Assembly (NCBI GenBank): GCA_000310025.1
Contig: FN649733.1
Coordinates: 1,788,422 to 1,840,213, forward strand
Length of the DNA stretch: 51,792 nt
Origin: Ectocarpus siliculosus
Taxonomy: Eukaryota > Sar > Phaeophyceae > Ectocarpales > Ectocarpaceae
Reading direction: 5' to 3'
Below the pieces are notes generated by a model, which made no database searches, was not told the origin of the DNA, and worked only from the letters and a program-made list of their open reading frames with translations. Shown here piece after piece: positions 10,729 through 21,711 of the stretch. Each line of letters opens with the position of its first letter. The first letter of the stretch is position 1. The position numbers and the translations under genes are program-made.

Positions 10729-10920
10729 ACTGCGTGCCAGTGAGGTGTTTTGGAAGGTTCTCTCAGCCACTGCGAGGATGATGGGATGAAGAGGCAACAT
10801 AAGGGTCTCAGCTAAGCCTATTATCTATCATTTGCAAATCAGAAAAAGTCCATAATGTATTCCCAAACAAGACTACACGCGGATCGGTCGGTCGGCCGAG
10901 AGGATCGATCCCTCTCCCCA
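10729..10920 (-). repeat. Right terminal inverted repeat of the TIR element
   Basis: Reverse complement of 4767-4967, with the outer end at CTCTCCCCA (10912-10920). The flanking bases just outside the two repeats do not give an obvious target-site duplication. Confidence 0.9.
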
Positions 10921-11966
10921 AGTCTTTGTAGTTCGCAGTCAGCCAGGATGATGACAAAAGGTTTTCATCCGAAGACACGAGTTTCCCTAGATTTCCCAAG
11001 GTACCGTCCTTGATTCCACCTTGGCCGACGCCACCCGTCGACCAAGGATCTTGGGTCTTTTGAAATTCCGCCGCAGACCTGTTGACCAATCTACAAATGC
11101 GGGGAAGGTGGGCGAGGAGGGCACATCTATTACAACATATCCGCGTCGAAAAACGGTACCAGGTACATGTGTAACCAATTCCGACAAAAGACGGCCGCTG
11201 TCAAGAAACCCCGGTGGGAATCGTCTCCGAAGTCCAACTGTAGGACTCATCTCCGAAAACCCACCCGTGGTACTCATATCTGAAAACCCACTCTCGTCGA
11301 ACTTATCCCTGACAAACGGACCACACATTCTCTCCAAAGCCACGACAAAAGAGAAAACGAAATGGTGCCCGTTGAAGCGGCCGACGCCGGTGCGGTGTGC
11401 GACTTGCCAGCTTGGGGCATCGTCCTTGACGGCCGCCAGGACAACCCCCGAAACACACACGCGTCCGAGCTACGCGTGCGCACAGCCCGCCACGTCGATC
11501 GAGCTTTCCTCGTGATGTACACTCGTCGCAAGGTTAAGCACACGCCCATGTGCGTTTCTCTACAGTGGCCACGGCCAAGGCCCAGGCGTCCGGCTACTTT
11601 CGGGACAACTTCTTCGTACGAAGACCACTGTAAAGATTTCGCACGAAACGCTCTTACACTACTATGCGAAGGTGAAAACACGACCAAGCTATGGCTTTTG
11701 GTTGCGTACTCTTGTCACTTTGTCGTCAATCCCCCCTGCACCTGCCCTCACATCCCCGTCACTGCAGCCTCAGGCCGATACCTGGATCGACCACCGAACC
11801 ACGAGCGACACCCAACCGGGTACCCCATGGGAGCCGTAGCAGGCAGATGTTCGGGGAGTCGCAACGCCTCAATACACACAAAAATACTCGAAAACACGCA
11901 CGCCATGTCTCTCGCACGTTTATTCTCAGACATCCGTCTCAGCAGTCTGCTGCTGTCCCATTTCTG
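10921..11966. other. Spacer between the TIR element and the metallo-hydrolase gene
   Basis: A minus-strand frame of 157 codons (10987-11460) is open but matches nothing I recognise. It includes a short direct repeat (about 27 bp, CTCAT.TC.GAAAACCCAC, near 11249-11295) that makes the peptide repetitive. Part of the region is probably the 3' UTR of the minus-strand gene ending at 11967. Confidence 0.35.
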
Positions 11967-14900
11967 TCAAGCGCGGCCAGCCTTGGTGTTGGCGGCGGCA
12001 ACCATAATCTGGGACGCCCGGTCTTCGTCGTTCTCGAATCTTATCATGCGGCCGTGACCGGGCAGTATCCACCTGTTGGGTTGTGGCCCAGCACGGGCCA
12101 TGCGGTGTGTTTGATTTCTCATCACTGATCTTGTCGTGGAGGACGGTCAAACATGCCGAGAACGGTGTCCATACACAAGGGCCAAAAAAATGAATGCCGC
12201 CAAGCCTGTAATGCAGGATGTTGACCGGGAGCTTCTCAAGGCCATAAATGTGGTATATTATGTCGAGACCATGAGGTCTCCAGTCAGTGTAGAGCCTGGG
12301 ACAAAACCCGTTAACCGCGTCAATTCGTTATTCGTTCAATCCACCGTACCTTAGAAAAAGGAAGCGGGAAGAAAAAAAAAAGGAATCTCCATCGTTCACC
12401 CATCGAATATCCGTGGAGTGAATCACTCAAACTGTTGCGAGGCAGTGCGCGAGGAGCGATGCCAACAGGCAGGTGCCCGCATCGCAGAAACGACTACAGC
12501 CTTCGGTGAACGGGACGAAACGGCGCCCACCCGACGCAAGGATAGTGTGTTTACGGAGGATGGGGCAGAGACTCAGACCCTGGCGTTCTGGGGCACTTCG
12601 AAAAACAGAAGTCTACATGCGTACCTGAACTTGAGGTCGGGTCTGGCGAGAAGCTCAATGCTCTCGGACTGCATGGCAAGGTCGTACCCGTACCTGCGAC
12701 CGCCGGTTCGGGGTAACAATCGTGCCGGGTTGAGAGAGAGAGGAGAGTGGATGCGAACGGACCACTTGAAGTCCCTAAGCAGTCGCAGCATCCTTGCCGT
12801 TGAAACACCCAGCAGTCTTCATTCTGACCGTCGTCACACGCTTTCCATCTCGGACTCCGGAGCCCAAACCTAAGCGCGCCAACGCGACCGTAGCTCTTGG
12901 GGCAATCGTAACCCTAACCCTAGCCAAAACTCTCGTACATGTTCGTGCTCTACTCTGGGTCCAAAGTACAGACAGCTTCTCGTGAACGCACGTTTAGCCG
13001 CTGCGTGAGAATTAGGAACAACGCGGATACCTCCCTCGCAGACAAAATATGGGTCAACCGCAGTCATGGGGAGTACAAACATGTCTGGGTGGATCGGCAG
13101 GGCTAAAACAAGCCACCAGACAGACACAAGCAAAACTTCGGCGTTAAGAACACCGATGGACCCTGAGGTATGATACGCGCGGCAGGATTGTGCTGACTTG
13201 AAGGTCACTTGTTCACGGAGCGCTTCACCTGGGGAAGCCAGTGAGAGCACCCGTACGACCCGACAGCGCCAGATGATCTCCCGTGAACGCGATGCCTTCG
13301 GCTTGTGCGGAACCCCCCCCCTCTGCGGCAGGGTGCGCGCTCTTGTTGTTGCCGTGGTAAAGAAGCGTGACGCTCCCTCTTGAGTGTCCGGGCGTGTGAA
13401 GCGCCTGTGGCATGGAAAGCCGTGGGTCGGATTCATGATCCCGCCGCGGTGACGGATTCACTAACGCGCTTAGAATCCGTGTTTTTACCGATGCAGAGGT
13501 CTCTCTACCGATCCCTCGTCTCCTCTCCTACGTACGCTCCCCCCGAATGTTTGGCGTCTCTCGCCCTTGACAAAAGTGGAGGAAATCCTCCCTTTGCCGG
13601 GACCAACCTCAACCACGGCTAGTTCATCGCGAAAAAGCGAGAGGGCGCCTTGGGGTGGTTTGAACTACCGCGCGAATGGATGTGACTCCAGCGTTGGCAC
13701 GAAAAAATCAATAACTATTCAGAAATAGATCAACGCAGGTTCATCCCACGCCAAAAACGCCTTGTACCCATTCTCTCCGCCGTAGACGAGCGGCCAGCCC
13801 AACACGACCACCAAGAGAGAAACAAACCGTCCAAATGACGAAAGGACCACACGAGAGCAGCAGCTCACCCTCAAACCATCTCCCAGTTGCCAGTAGTCAC
13901 GAGACCCAATCTGGCCGTCAGCGGAGTCGCTGTCGAGCTTGATCTGTTGTTTGCGAGCGGAAAAAACGACAATCGGGAGGTAGGGGGGAGTGTGGAACCT
14001 TGATCGTTCGCCTTGAGGTGCACACGAGACGAAGAAACATTGTCCGTGCGCGATGACGAGCCTCCGTGCGCGATGACGAGTCCGGGAGTGAGCACGATAG
14101 CAGTTGGGGCACGGCGCTCACGCTCGGATCGAATCGGTTGGGAATCCACAACGCGCACTCGACCAAGATCTCCCTGACGTGGACCAGGGCGAGATCCATC
14201 ACGCAAAGATCTTGCTTGACAGCAAAGCATTGACTTCAGCTGGACCAAACGATGCGGACGTTTATTTGCCGACTGCGTCGCGCACTACTGAGCGCTGTGG
14301 GCAGCTAGCTCCCTGGCTTCGACAAACTCACGAGAAACCCGGCCCTCGACCTTGTGCCTGCGGCCGTGTCCGTCAAATGACTGTGGAAATATCGCGCACA
14401 ACACAACACGGAACAACGAACGGGCAACTGGATTTCGTACTCGAAATTGCTGTGACCACAACGTGCCTCGATGTTGCGCGTGTCTCCGTATCGCTGGACG
14501 TCGGCCTTGTGCATTACCCTTTTCATGTTCGGAAACCTCTCTTTCCACCTGCTTGGGTGCCGGCGTCCGATTGAGGTACAACCACGAGAATTCCCGAGTC
14601 AAGGAGAGAGCCGCAGGAACAAGCGTTCGGCAGCGGGAACAAGCAAGTGCAGACGCTGTTACGGCCTTCAAGCGATGATGCTGTTCTTGTAAAATCAAAA
14701 ACGTTCCACGAGGAAGACACGAACAATTACACGATGGGGCATGGTGCACCTCGCTGCGCCAAGACTAGCAACGAATAAACCGGCGAGAGGCCTGACTACA
14801 AGTCCACACCTCGGTGCAATGAAAAAAAAGTGCAGACGGCAATTTAGACACACAACCGTGGCCGTAGCCCATCCAACCAGAAAGAGAGGACAGGATGCCG

Positions 14901-17900
14901 CAGCCAAGGGCGGAATCGTCCAGAGAGAGACAAAGAAACGTTCCCGAGTTAATCGACTCTGGGCACGGTTTGTGCAGGGGTACACGACGCCTGGGAGCGC
15001 ACTGCGCGTTCAAATCGGGTCAACAAACGCATGCCACGGTGCCCCCCGCACTGCTTAACGCGTGGCACTTCAGCGGTGAGAGCAACACACAGCCAAGCCC
15101 TAGGTGTGTTGTTCCTTGCCTTTGGTGATCGCCCACGTCGTCAATGTGGCTCAGGACCATCAGGGATACACCCCCTTTGGCGTCCAGCTCCTTGGCCAGA
15201 CCAGGATGAAACCTTGGGCTGTCCATCATCATGTTGCCCTCCGGGCGTTGCTGGTTGATTGGCGCGGATTTAGTTTCAAGAGTTGGACCAAGGACAGAAA
15301 AAAAAAAAACGCTTCATCTCCCTTATTGACGCTTGGATATTTCACCTAGCTGCTGTAAAACGTTGCGCTGCATGTTGTACAAGATTAGGCCTATATCAGA
15401 CAAAGAATACTACAAAAGAGAGCTTTTGGATGTCGAACAGGATCCTGGCTGAGGGAGCACTCTGAACGCGCTGCGGTTTTGTCTCTTGTCTCTACCCCTG
15501 AGCTCTAGGACTTCGTCTCATGCCACCCTTTTCTGGTAGCCCCTCGTCCTCAATGCTTGTGCGCGGAATTGCCGAGCGGCCTTGGGACGTCAGCAGCAGA
15601 AGCGGAGACAAAGCTTTTGAGAAAACCGCGTCCGATGTTAAAAGTTGGGTGGGCAATATTTAGGCGCTGGACCTCATCCACGCGGTTGAATGGAACGAAA
15701 AAAAACAACTCAGAAAGGGGGGCGAATCCATCAACAGGAACCCATCAGCAGACCCTCGCCGAGCGCTTCTTGTTGTGCGCTTGATTGTTGCGTGCAAGAA
15801 GCATCGAGGCGCGCCTGTCATCGCTGCTCCTGTTTCGTGTCCTCGATGAGGATGTCCAAACTCCTGTGACCTTGCTGAACTGATAAAACACCACGCTATC
15901 ACGCTGCAATATTGCGTGTGGCGCCAGGCTGAGCGCCAGGGTCAAGCGCCGCTATCACGTCGAATCTCGAATCAAGCTCTCACCACAAGCCAGGGCGAGC
16001 ACCCGAAGGAGCTCTCACCGTGGAAGCCCAAATGAAATACGCCTGGGAAGGGGACAGGCAAAGGTACAGACGGCGAAAGGAGGGGAGAGGAACCGACGCC
16101 CAGAGCCGGATTGGGAACCACAAAAATGCCGAGGGAGGAGCGATGTGTTGCTATAATAGACGCGGATCGCACGTGTGTGCGCGTGTGTGCCAATCTCCCC
16201 ACCAATGACGATGATAACATGGCAACACGGAAAGAGATGCGAGCAGCGCGGGCGGAGCACCTGTCGGCACATGCCCACACCTCGTTCGACGGAACAATCT
16301 CCAATGTGGGAACGGGGGTAAGAAGCACGCCGCCACTGGCCTGTCCCCAGCCCAGGCGGCACGCGACGTCCACCAACGACCGTGGTTTGACATTGTATGT
16401 CCACTACCCCGATCGTCCCTTTCCCACTGCACGAGAAGTAAACGAAGACACCACGTCACGACTCAACGTCCTTTGGGAGAAACCAGAACCGCGACTTGGG
16501 ATCTCGTGACGTTCAGGGGGCCGTACGACCCACCGGGATGTATGAGTTGCTGCAGAAGCAGCAAAAAAATCCCCAAAACATCCCGTGCTCGTGCAAAGTG
16601 TGCGAGGAGCAACCGTGCGCACGAAATAACTTGTTTTTTCGTGTCAATACCTGGGAGACGCTCGGAGTCGACGGGAAAAGGGAAATCCTTTAGGGCATCC
16701 CTCGCAATCGGGTCCGAAGCTTCCACTCTGATGGACGAAGTCGGACATGCGTGCATCGCTCTGTACGCGCCCCGCCTCTCCTCCTGGGGAAGAGTGGGCC
16801 CACGGAACGAACGGCGCGGATATCAACTCAGCGATAGAGATGGATGATTCCGCACAACGATGCTATTCGCAACTAGGTCTCGACCCCACACTGAGACTGG
16901 CCCAAGCGAGTCTTCCGCTCGCGAAGCCGGCGGAAGAAACACCGTGTATCAGCGGTGGTCGTCCGACGAATGGAAAGGAAAAGCGCGGCGGGCGAGCGGG
17001 CCCAAAACAATGAACAGAATGGCACCGCCAGCGCTGTTGGTTGCAGTAAAACGCTCCGTCTTTGCGTGTCCTCTGGGACACCCACCTCTGTCTCAGGCTG
17101 CCGGACAACGGCGGACTTGCCGCTCTTGTGGGCGAAGGTCTCGCCCTGCATCCACCGGCACGTGTCGCAGTCGATGCACGACTCGTCCACGAACAAGTTC
17201 CTGCGACGACGAGGTCGAAACTCTTGTCAGACGCGTCGGTTGTTTGTGACCTATGTACCACTTCATGCGCAAAAACAATCCACAAACGACGAAGTGGACT
17301 TCGAAGTTTACAAGAACCGAGAAGACGGCGACATCGACAGATTGAGGTTCTGTTCGCATGCCAGCGACAGATGTCGCAGGAGCAAGTGCGCGGCGGAGCC
17401 AGGCTTGAGGGACGTGTGCCTCGAATATCACACGAAACAACTCAGGACGACCCCTGTGGGGTCCCTTGACGGCAAAACTAAATACTTTAGACAGAGGGAG
17501 AGAAAGTGGAGGACCGCACAGCGTACAGGAAAAGAAAGAACGGGACGCACTCGAAGCAGAGTAGCGACAGAACGAAACTCTAAAAATACTGCATACGCCA
17601 GCACTCCAGCAGGCTCCCAAGTGTTCCTCGCAGCGGAAAAGGAGGCACAATACGTAGGTTGTAGGTGGCACGTGGGAGGTCACCCACCCGGCCACGTTCT
17701 CTGCCCTCCGGGCCTTGGTCAAGCTACCGGCCACCATGGTCGGTGATGATGACACCCGGCGCGCTGGGCCAAGCGCCGCCGCTCCACGGACGTCTCGCAA
17801 GCGTCTCCCCGGACCGCCTGAACGGTCGTGTGTTTCGGTAAGGATGGCAACGAAGCGCAAAAGAACCCGCGAAAATGACGGCGATGTGAAGGGTGCTCTG

Positions 17901-17956
17901 TTGAATCTGTCAGAGAAAGCAGGCAATACCATTGTCGCCTGCTGTTGATGCCGCAA
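11967..17956 (-). CDS. Ferredoxin-domain / metallo-beta-lactamase-fold protein, 10 exons
   Basis: Exons in transcript order (all minus): 17956-17688, 17200-17086, 16783-16651, 16042-15984, 15250-15120, 14548-14467, 13943-13869, 13404-13229, 12816-12766 and 12072-11967 (TGA). The sum is 1,197 nt, giving 398 residues with phase kept at every junction. Residues ~90-165 form a 4Fe-4S ferredoxin-like domain (CIDCDTC at 98-104, fourth Cys in ACPTSS at 141). Residues ~173-398 form a metallo-beta-lactamase fold: HIDDVGDH (227-234), HTPGH (291-295), FTGDH (Asp331) and LPGHGR (His370) are the metal ligands. Family knowledge: plant and algal homologues, such as Arabidopsis At4g33540, share this fusion and the HxDDxxDH variant; the substrate is unknown. 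The Arg/Ser-rich residues 1-70 may be a transit peptide; translation could instead begin at 17737. Introns 5 and 6 start with GC. Confidence 0.9.
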
Positions 17957-18008
17957 GCCGGTATCGCTGGCCTACGGGTGCTCTTGGAAATCAGGGCGGC
18001 AGGCCTAT

Positions 18009-18074
18009 AGAAGCCGAAATCAAACCACTAGACTAGTCAGCGCTGACTAGTCTAATGGTTTGATTTCGGCTTCT
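18009..18074. repeat. Near-perfect 66-bp palindrome
   Basis: Left arm 18009-18041 and right arm 18042-18074 are reverse complements with one mismatch in 33 positions and no loop. Weaker pairing continues for about 6 bases outward. Only 53 bases separate it from the first codon position of the metallo-hydrolase gene. It could extrude a cruciform or form a hairpin in RNA from either strand. Confidence 0.9.
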
Positions 18075-18640
18075 TTAGGCTGCACGAAAATTAAGGCCTG
18101 GCAAACGCCCCCCTCCGCCTGTGAAACTGATGATTCCCCGCCTGTGAGGTTCGAGGGTGGATTGGTCGAGGTAGGGTTGGCTCTTGTGGCATGGATCTGT
18201 AAAGCTGCTACCTACATGGGGGTTGGTTGTGCGGCCTCTCCTGTGGCCTTGTATGCTTCGGTACTGCTGTAGAGTTGACACCCTATGTAGAGGATTTAGA
18301 ACGAAAACGCTGCGGGCGAACCTCGAGCGGTACGCAAATATATTAGCAAAATAAATACACACACAGAAAGACTAACCGTTCGAGATATACCCACAGAGTC
18401 GAACGGGATGGAGTCTTTTCGTTGAGGTAACACTGGCTGGGTAAATATATCAAAACGCACGCCAACCCGCCACGTACAGACAGCTGTCGGTTCAGAGGTG
18501 TGTTTATCTATTTTCCACCGCCCTCCGCACATGACCTTTGACCACACTTGTTGTTACGGGAGCGACGAGCGCGCACATCTTTTCGAGGCTGTTGTGCATC
18601 TTTTCTAGAATGTCTGTAGATGTCCCCATGTACAATTGTA
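18075..18640. other. Intergenic stretch upstream of the metallo-hydrolase gene
   Basis: No supported gene. The minus-strand promoter of the gene starting at 17956 is expected here or nearer the palindrome, but no TATA or initiator element stands out. Confidence 0.35.
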
Positions 18641-18652
18641 GTAAGGCCACTT

Positions 18653-19842
18653 GTTAAGCTGTTCTTTTTTGGGCTGTCCCTTTTCTCAAAAAGGGACGAA
18701 CCAAAAAATAATCTAGCAAAAAGATGACCCACTTGTTACGGTGCTGGTCGATCCTTTTTGCTCATCCGCCAAAAAAAATGACCCTGCAACAAGAGCAACG
18801 GCCGTTCGTCACACAATAAGTACCTTGGCACCGAGTTGGTTTTTCGGTGATATCTCCGCACAGAGCGAAGCATCAGCAACTGTAAAGCTATCCCCCGCGA
18901 GCTGGGTGCTTGGTCCGCCTTGTGTGGCGGCTGATCGAGACCACAGGGCAATGGGAGGCACGGCAACTGAGGTGGCGAGAGTCAACAGCACCTTGAAAAA
19001 ACCCCACCGCGCCAACAACCAGCGTTTTTTTCTCTTTTTTGCCCATGCCGCAACTTTGGTTCATGGATGCTCCCTCGCCACACACTGAAACAACAGCAAT
19101 GACAAAGGTATTCGCCACGAGCTATGTGTATGGTCCGTCTTGTGTGGTGGTTGATACAGACCAGGAGGCTGACGGGCGGTCAGAGGTTGTGAGCGCGAGA
19201 GTGGTGGACAAGCGGGAAAAATGACCCGCCGCGTCTCCAAGCATATTTTTTGTTCTTTTTCCCGTGTTGCAACTTTGGTTCATCGATGCTCCCTCGTCAC
19301 ACACCGAAGCAACAGCGATGACAAAGGTATCCGCCATGAGCTGTGCGTCTGATTCGTCTTGTGTGGTGATTGATATAGACCAGGACACTATAGGTCGCCC
19401 AGAAGTTGGGTTCGCAAAAGTTGACTGTGCACCAAATAGACCCACCGCTGCTGCGTCCAGGCTCTTTCGGCTCGTTTGCCGCTTGTTTGCCGCACACATC
19501 GGGTTGTCCACCTGGTCAGCCGAATGACAACATTACGTCTATCGCCGAGGCTACTGACTCCGCACCAGTCACATGACACGACTCGTGCGAATACCGTTAG
19601 AGTTTGCGGGGATCATCCGTCGAGATATTCAAGTTTGTGGGCAAGTGTCATGTGTTGTGACAGAAAAAAAAAGGACAACAAAAAAGGACCGTCCCATCCT
19701 GTCACAAAGTTGCCCAAAAAGGGACAGGATGGGGTGATCTTTTTTCGCTGTCCCTTTTCGGGAGGTTCAAAAATGCAAAAAAATACCACGTAACAAGTGG
19801 TTCTTGGTCAAAAAAGGGACAGCCCAAAAAAGGACAGCTTAA
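18653..19842. repeat. Region bounded by inverted copies of a ~60-90 bp segment
   Basis: 18653-18741 and the reverse complement of 19785-19842 share TTAAGCTGT.CTTTTTTGGG, CTGTCCCTTTT and CCACTTGTTACG. Each copy begins and ends with the same CCACTTGTTA string, as if a small element had inserted with a ~10-bp direct repeat. Several more AAAAGGGACAG motifs lie at 19664-19760. Confidence 0.55.
18815..19440. repeat. Three tandem ~227-bp repeat units
   Basis: The blocks GCAACTTTGGTTCAT.GATGC, CTCCCTCG.CACACA, ATGACAAAGGTAT.CGCCA and TCTTGTGTGGTG.TTGAT recur at about 19050 and 19265, with a more diverged unit before 19045. Frames stay open on both strands through the repeats, so no coding claim is made. 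Confidence 0.6.
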
Positions 19843-20563
19843 GGGCGCGGGGGGGATCGCAGTAGTTCCTCTTCAAAAAAACAGGAAACGCCTGGAAACG
19901 CCTGCATATCTCGGTTTTCCAAAGTCTAACTCCAGTACGAAACTACCATCGTAAATTAACCGCCCGCAGCGGTCGCTTGTGTACAATGTTAGTAGCTGAG
20001 GTTGAACCCCTTGCGATACACTACAGACTAGCGGTCCGCGATTTTCCAAACGATCCTTCTGTCATCGAGTTCGGTGAGCTACAAGCTAGATTTTTGAAGC
20101 TGCTGTGCGGTCCAATTTTGAAACGCTTCAAGCACACGGTGAACACGAATCACCGCCTATGTGAGTGTATGGGGCCGCGAACTTCAGCGCAGCTCTTCCC
20201 TCACATATCCAGCTGGTCGCCATTGTCGATTTGAATGCCTAGGGTCATGTATATGCATGTCCAGCCTTTAGGCAAAGGTGCTTGAAGCGTTTCAAAATTG
20301 GACCGCACAGCAGCTTCAAAAATCTAGCTTGTAGCTCACCGAACTCGATGATAGAAGGATCATTTGGAAAATCGCGGACCGCTAGTCTGTAGTGTATCGC
20401 AAGGGGTACAACCTCAGCTACTAACATTGTACACAAGCGACCGCTGCGGGCGGTTAATTTACGATGGTAGCTTCGTACTGGAGTTAGACTTTGGAAAACC
20501 GAGATATGCAGGCGTTTCCTGGATTTTTCAGAGGAGGTACTGCGATCCCCCCCGCGCCCTTAA
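19839..20563. mobile_element. Foldback element with ~285-bp terminal inverted repeats, TTAA target
   Basis: Left arm 19843-20135 and right arm 20278-20559 are nearly exact reverse complements. The left arm carries an extra ~12 bp near 19895, and a 142-bp loop separates the arms. The element starts GGGCGCGGGGGGGATCGCAG and is flanked by TTAA on both sides (19839-19842 and 20560-20563). Each arm holds the same ~53-codon open frame in mirror image (starting at 19985 on + and 20431 on -), probably by chance. TTAA duplication is the signature of piggyBac-type transposases; none is encoded here, so it would be non-autonomous. Confidence 0.85.
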
Positions 20564-20966
20564 CAAGTGGCCTAAAGGCCAAGTTCAACTTCACCTTGGG
20601 CTCCATGATCGATGTGTTGACCAATGCAGGGCATAATATCCGCGATAACAAGGGTAGATTAACGGAGAATTCGCCGTGCATAACCGTAATTGAAACGGGG
20701 GTTACCGTCTCTAACAAGCAAATCAACCCTTGTGTTGTGAAAGTTCGGTCGCACATTACATGTACATCTCTGCCAAGTAGCAGCTGCACTTTTACTGCCA
20801 CACCTGCCACCTTGATTGTAGCTCCGCCGTTGATCCAGCACAGACCCTTCGGCGGGCCATGTGATATTGCTCCAACTCCTGTTCTGGGCCCAAGGACCAG
20901 CAAGAGGAGGAGGGCGCCGTGCATGGCCTGGGTGCCCAAGGAGCACGCTGGCCGCGATCGCGACAT
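20564..20966 (-). pseudogene. Possible secreted-protein gene truncated by the foldback insertion
   Basis: A minus-strand frame opens at 20966, with an internal Met at 20924. It begins with a hydrophobic stretch, ALLLLLVLGPRTGVGA, resembling a signal peptide, followed by ~110 residues with an alternating hydrophobic, beta-rich pattern and six Cys. At 20563 the frame runs into the foldback element and stops inside its arm at 20484, so any original C-terminus is lost. No family is recognised. The opposite strand is also open (20491-20997), so strand choice rests mainly on the signal peptide. Confidence 0.38.
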
Positions 20967-21422
20967 CGTCTGTGCTGCTGCGCTGGGTCAAAATTGATGA
21001 AGTCAGCGCGGCAGCGCGGTGAGTTGTGCGGGACGTTTTTTTGAAAAATCTTGGAGGGAGGGAGCTCTTGTGCAAAGCCACTACGCGATGCTAACTTCGG
21101 CAATTGGTGAGTATCTCTATAACCTTGTCTCTGTTTATGCAGCTCGGGATCAATACGCCACGGGGGGTGCAGATGCAGCAGGTGCACCGAGCAGCGTGTG
21201 ATTATATAATGTTATGGTGCTGACCTCGGGAGGCCCCATGGATGTATCCTGAAATAAAAGAGTGTGGTGCGCCTGGTGTGGGTACGAGCTGCGTTGCCCC
21301 GCCAAAACGGACCAAAAAAGAGCGGACGGCGGACGGCAGAGACAGGAGAGCAGCAGCGCAGAGAGAAGGCGGACGACGAAAGGAGGAGCGTCTTCACGTT
21401 TTTCTCCGTGGGTCATCGAGCA
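20967..21422. other. Upstream region of the GOST-family gene
   Basis: No separate gene is supported. The 5' UTR and promoter of the + strand gene starting at 21423 should lie here; the frame of its first exon stays open upstream to 21264 without a better start. Confidence 0.4.
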
Positions 21423-21675
21423 ATGGGTGCAGTCCGCGGCGAGAGTTGCGTCGCCGGCCTCCGCCGGCGGGCGCGGTACGCCAATGTTCTTGCTGCCTCT
21501 TCTCTGTTCTTCCTCCCGTACGTGCCGATGGCGACGGCGGGAATCTTTCCCTACGACAACCTGGAGCTCGAGGTGAGCAGAGAGTGAGAGAGAACGCGTG
21601 GAATTGGTCGTCTGGCTCTAGGGCACACGAAGGGCGTGACGCGGCAGTTCGCTCTTTCTGCTTTACAGATGCCAT

Positions 21676-21711
<36 letters not shown>

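Larger units (their letters stand above)
4767..10920 (+). mobile_element. 6.15-kb TIR element with polymerase-like, helicase and HNH remnants (transpoviron-like)
   Basis: The element is bounded by inverted repeats at 4767-4967 and 10729-10920 that align over ~195 bp at roughly 88% by eye. All recognisable coding remnants inside lie on +, in this order: an ORFan N-terminal region (~5080-6060), a family-B-DNA-polymerase-like region (~6060-8050), a superfamily-1 helicase (~8220-9330), a Cys-cluster HNH/endonuclease-VII-like domain (~9380-9724) and small basic ORFs (9774-10150). Reading frame is lost at about ten places, so the copy is dead. From family knowledge, an inactivated polymerase domain fused to an SF1 helicase on a 6-8 kb linear element with TIRs is the hallmark of transpovirons. 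Polintons have TIRs and PolB but also integrase, protease and capsid genes, none of which is seen here. No clear target-site duplication was found. Confidence 0.72.

Noticed and set aside
4767-10920. Polinton/Maverick or Helitron identity for the TIR element
   Set aside because: No retroviral-type integrase, protease, packaging ATPase or capsid motifs for a Polinton; no Rep HUH motif and the presence of long TIRs argue against a Helitron.
12905-12926. Telomere-like AACCCTAACCCTAG string
   Set aside because: Only two units, inside an intron of the metallo-hydrolase gene; no array or subtelomeric context.
17093-17687. Continuation of the 287-codon minus frame past 17688
   Set aside because: A donor at 17687 and homology place the next coding exon in another frame at 17200; the rest of the long frame is read-through into intron.
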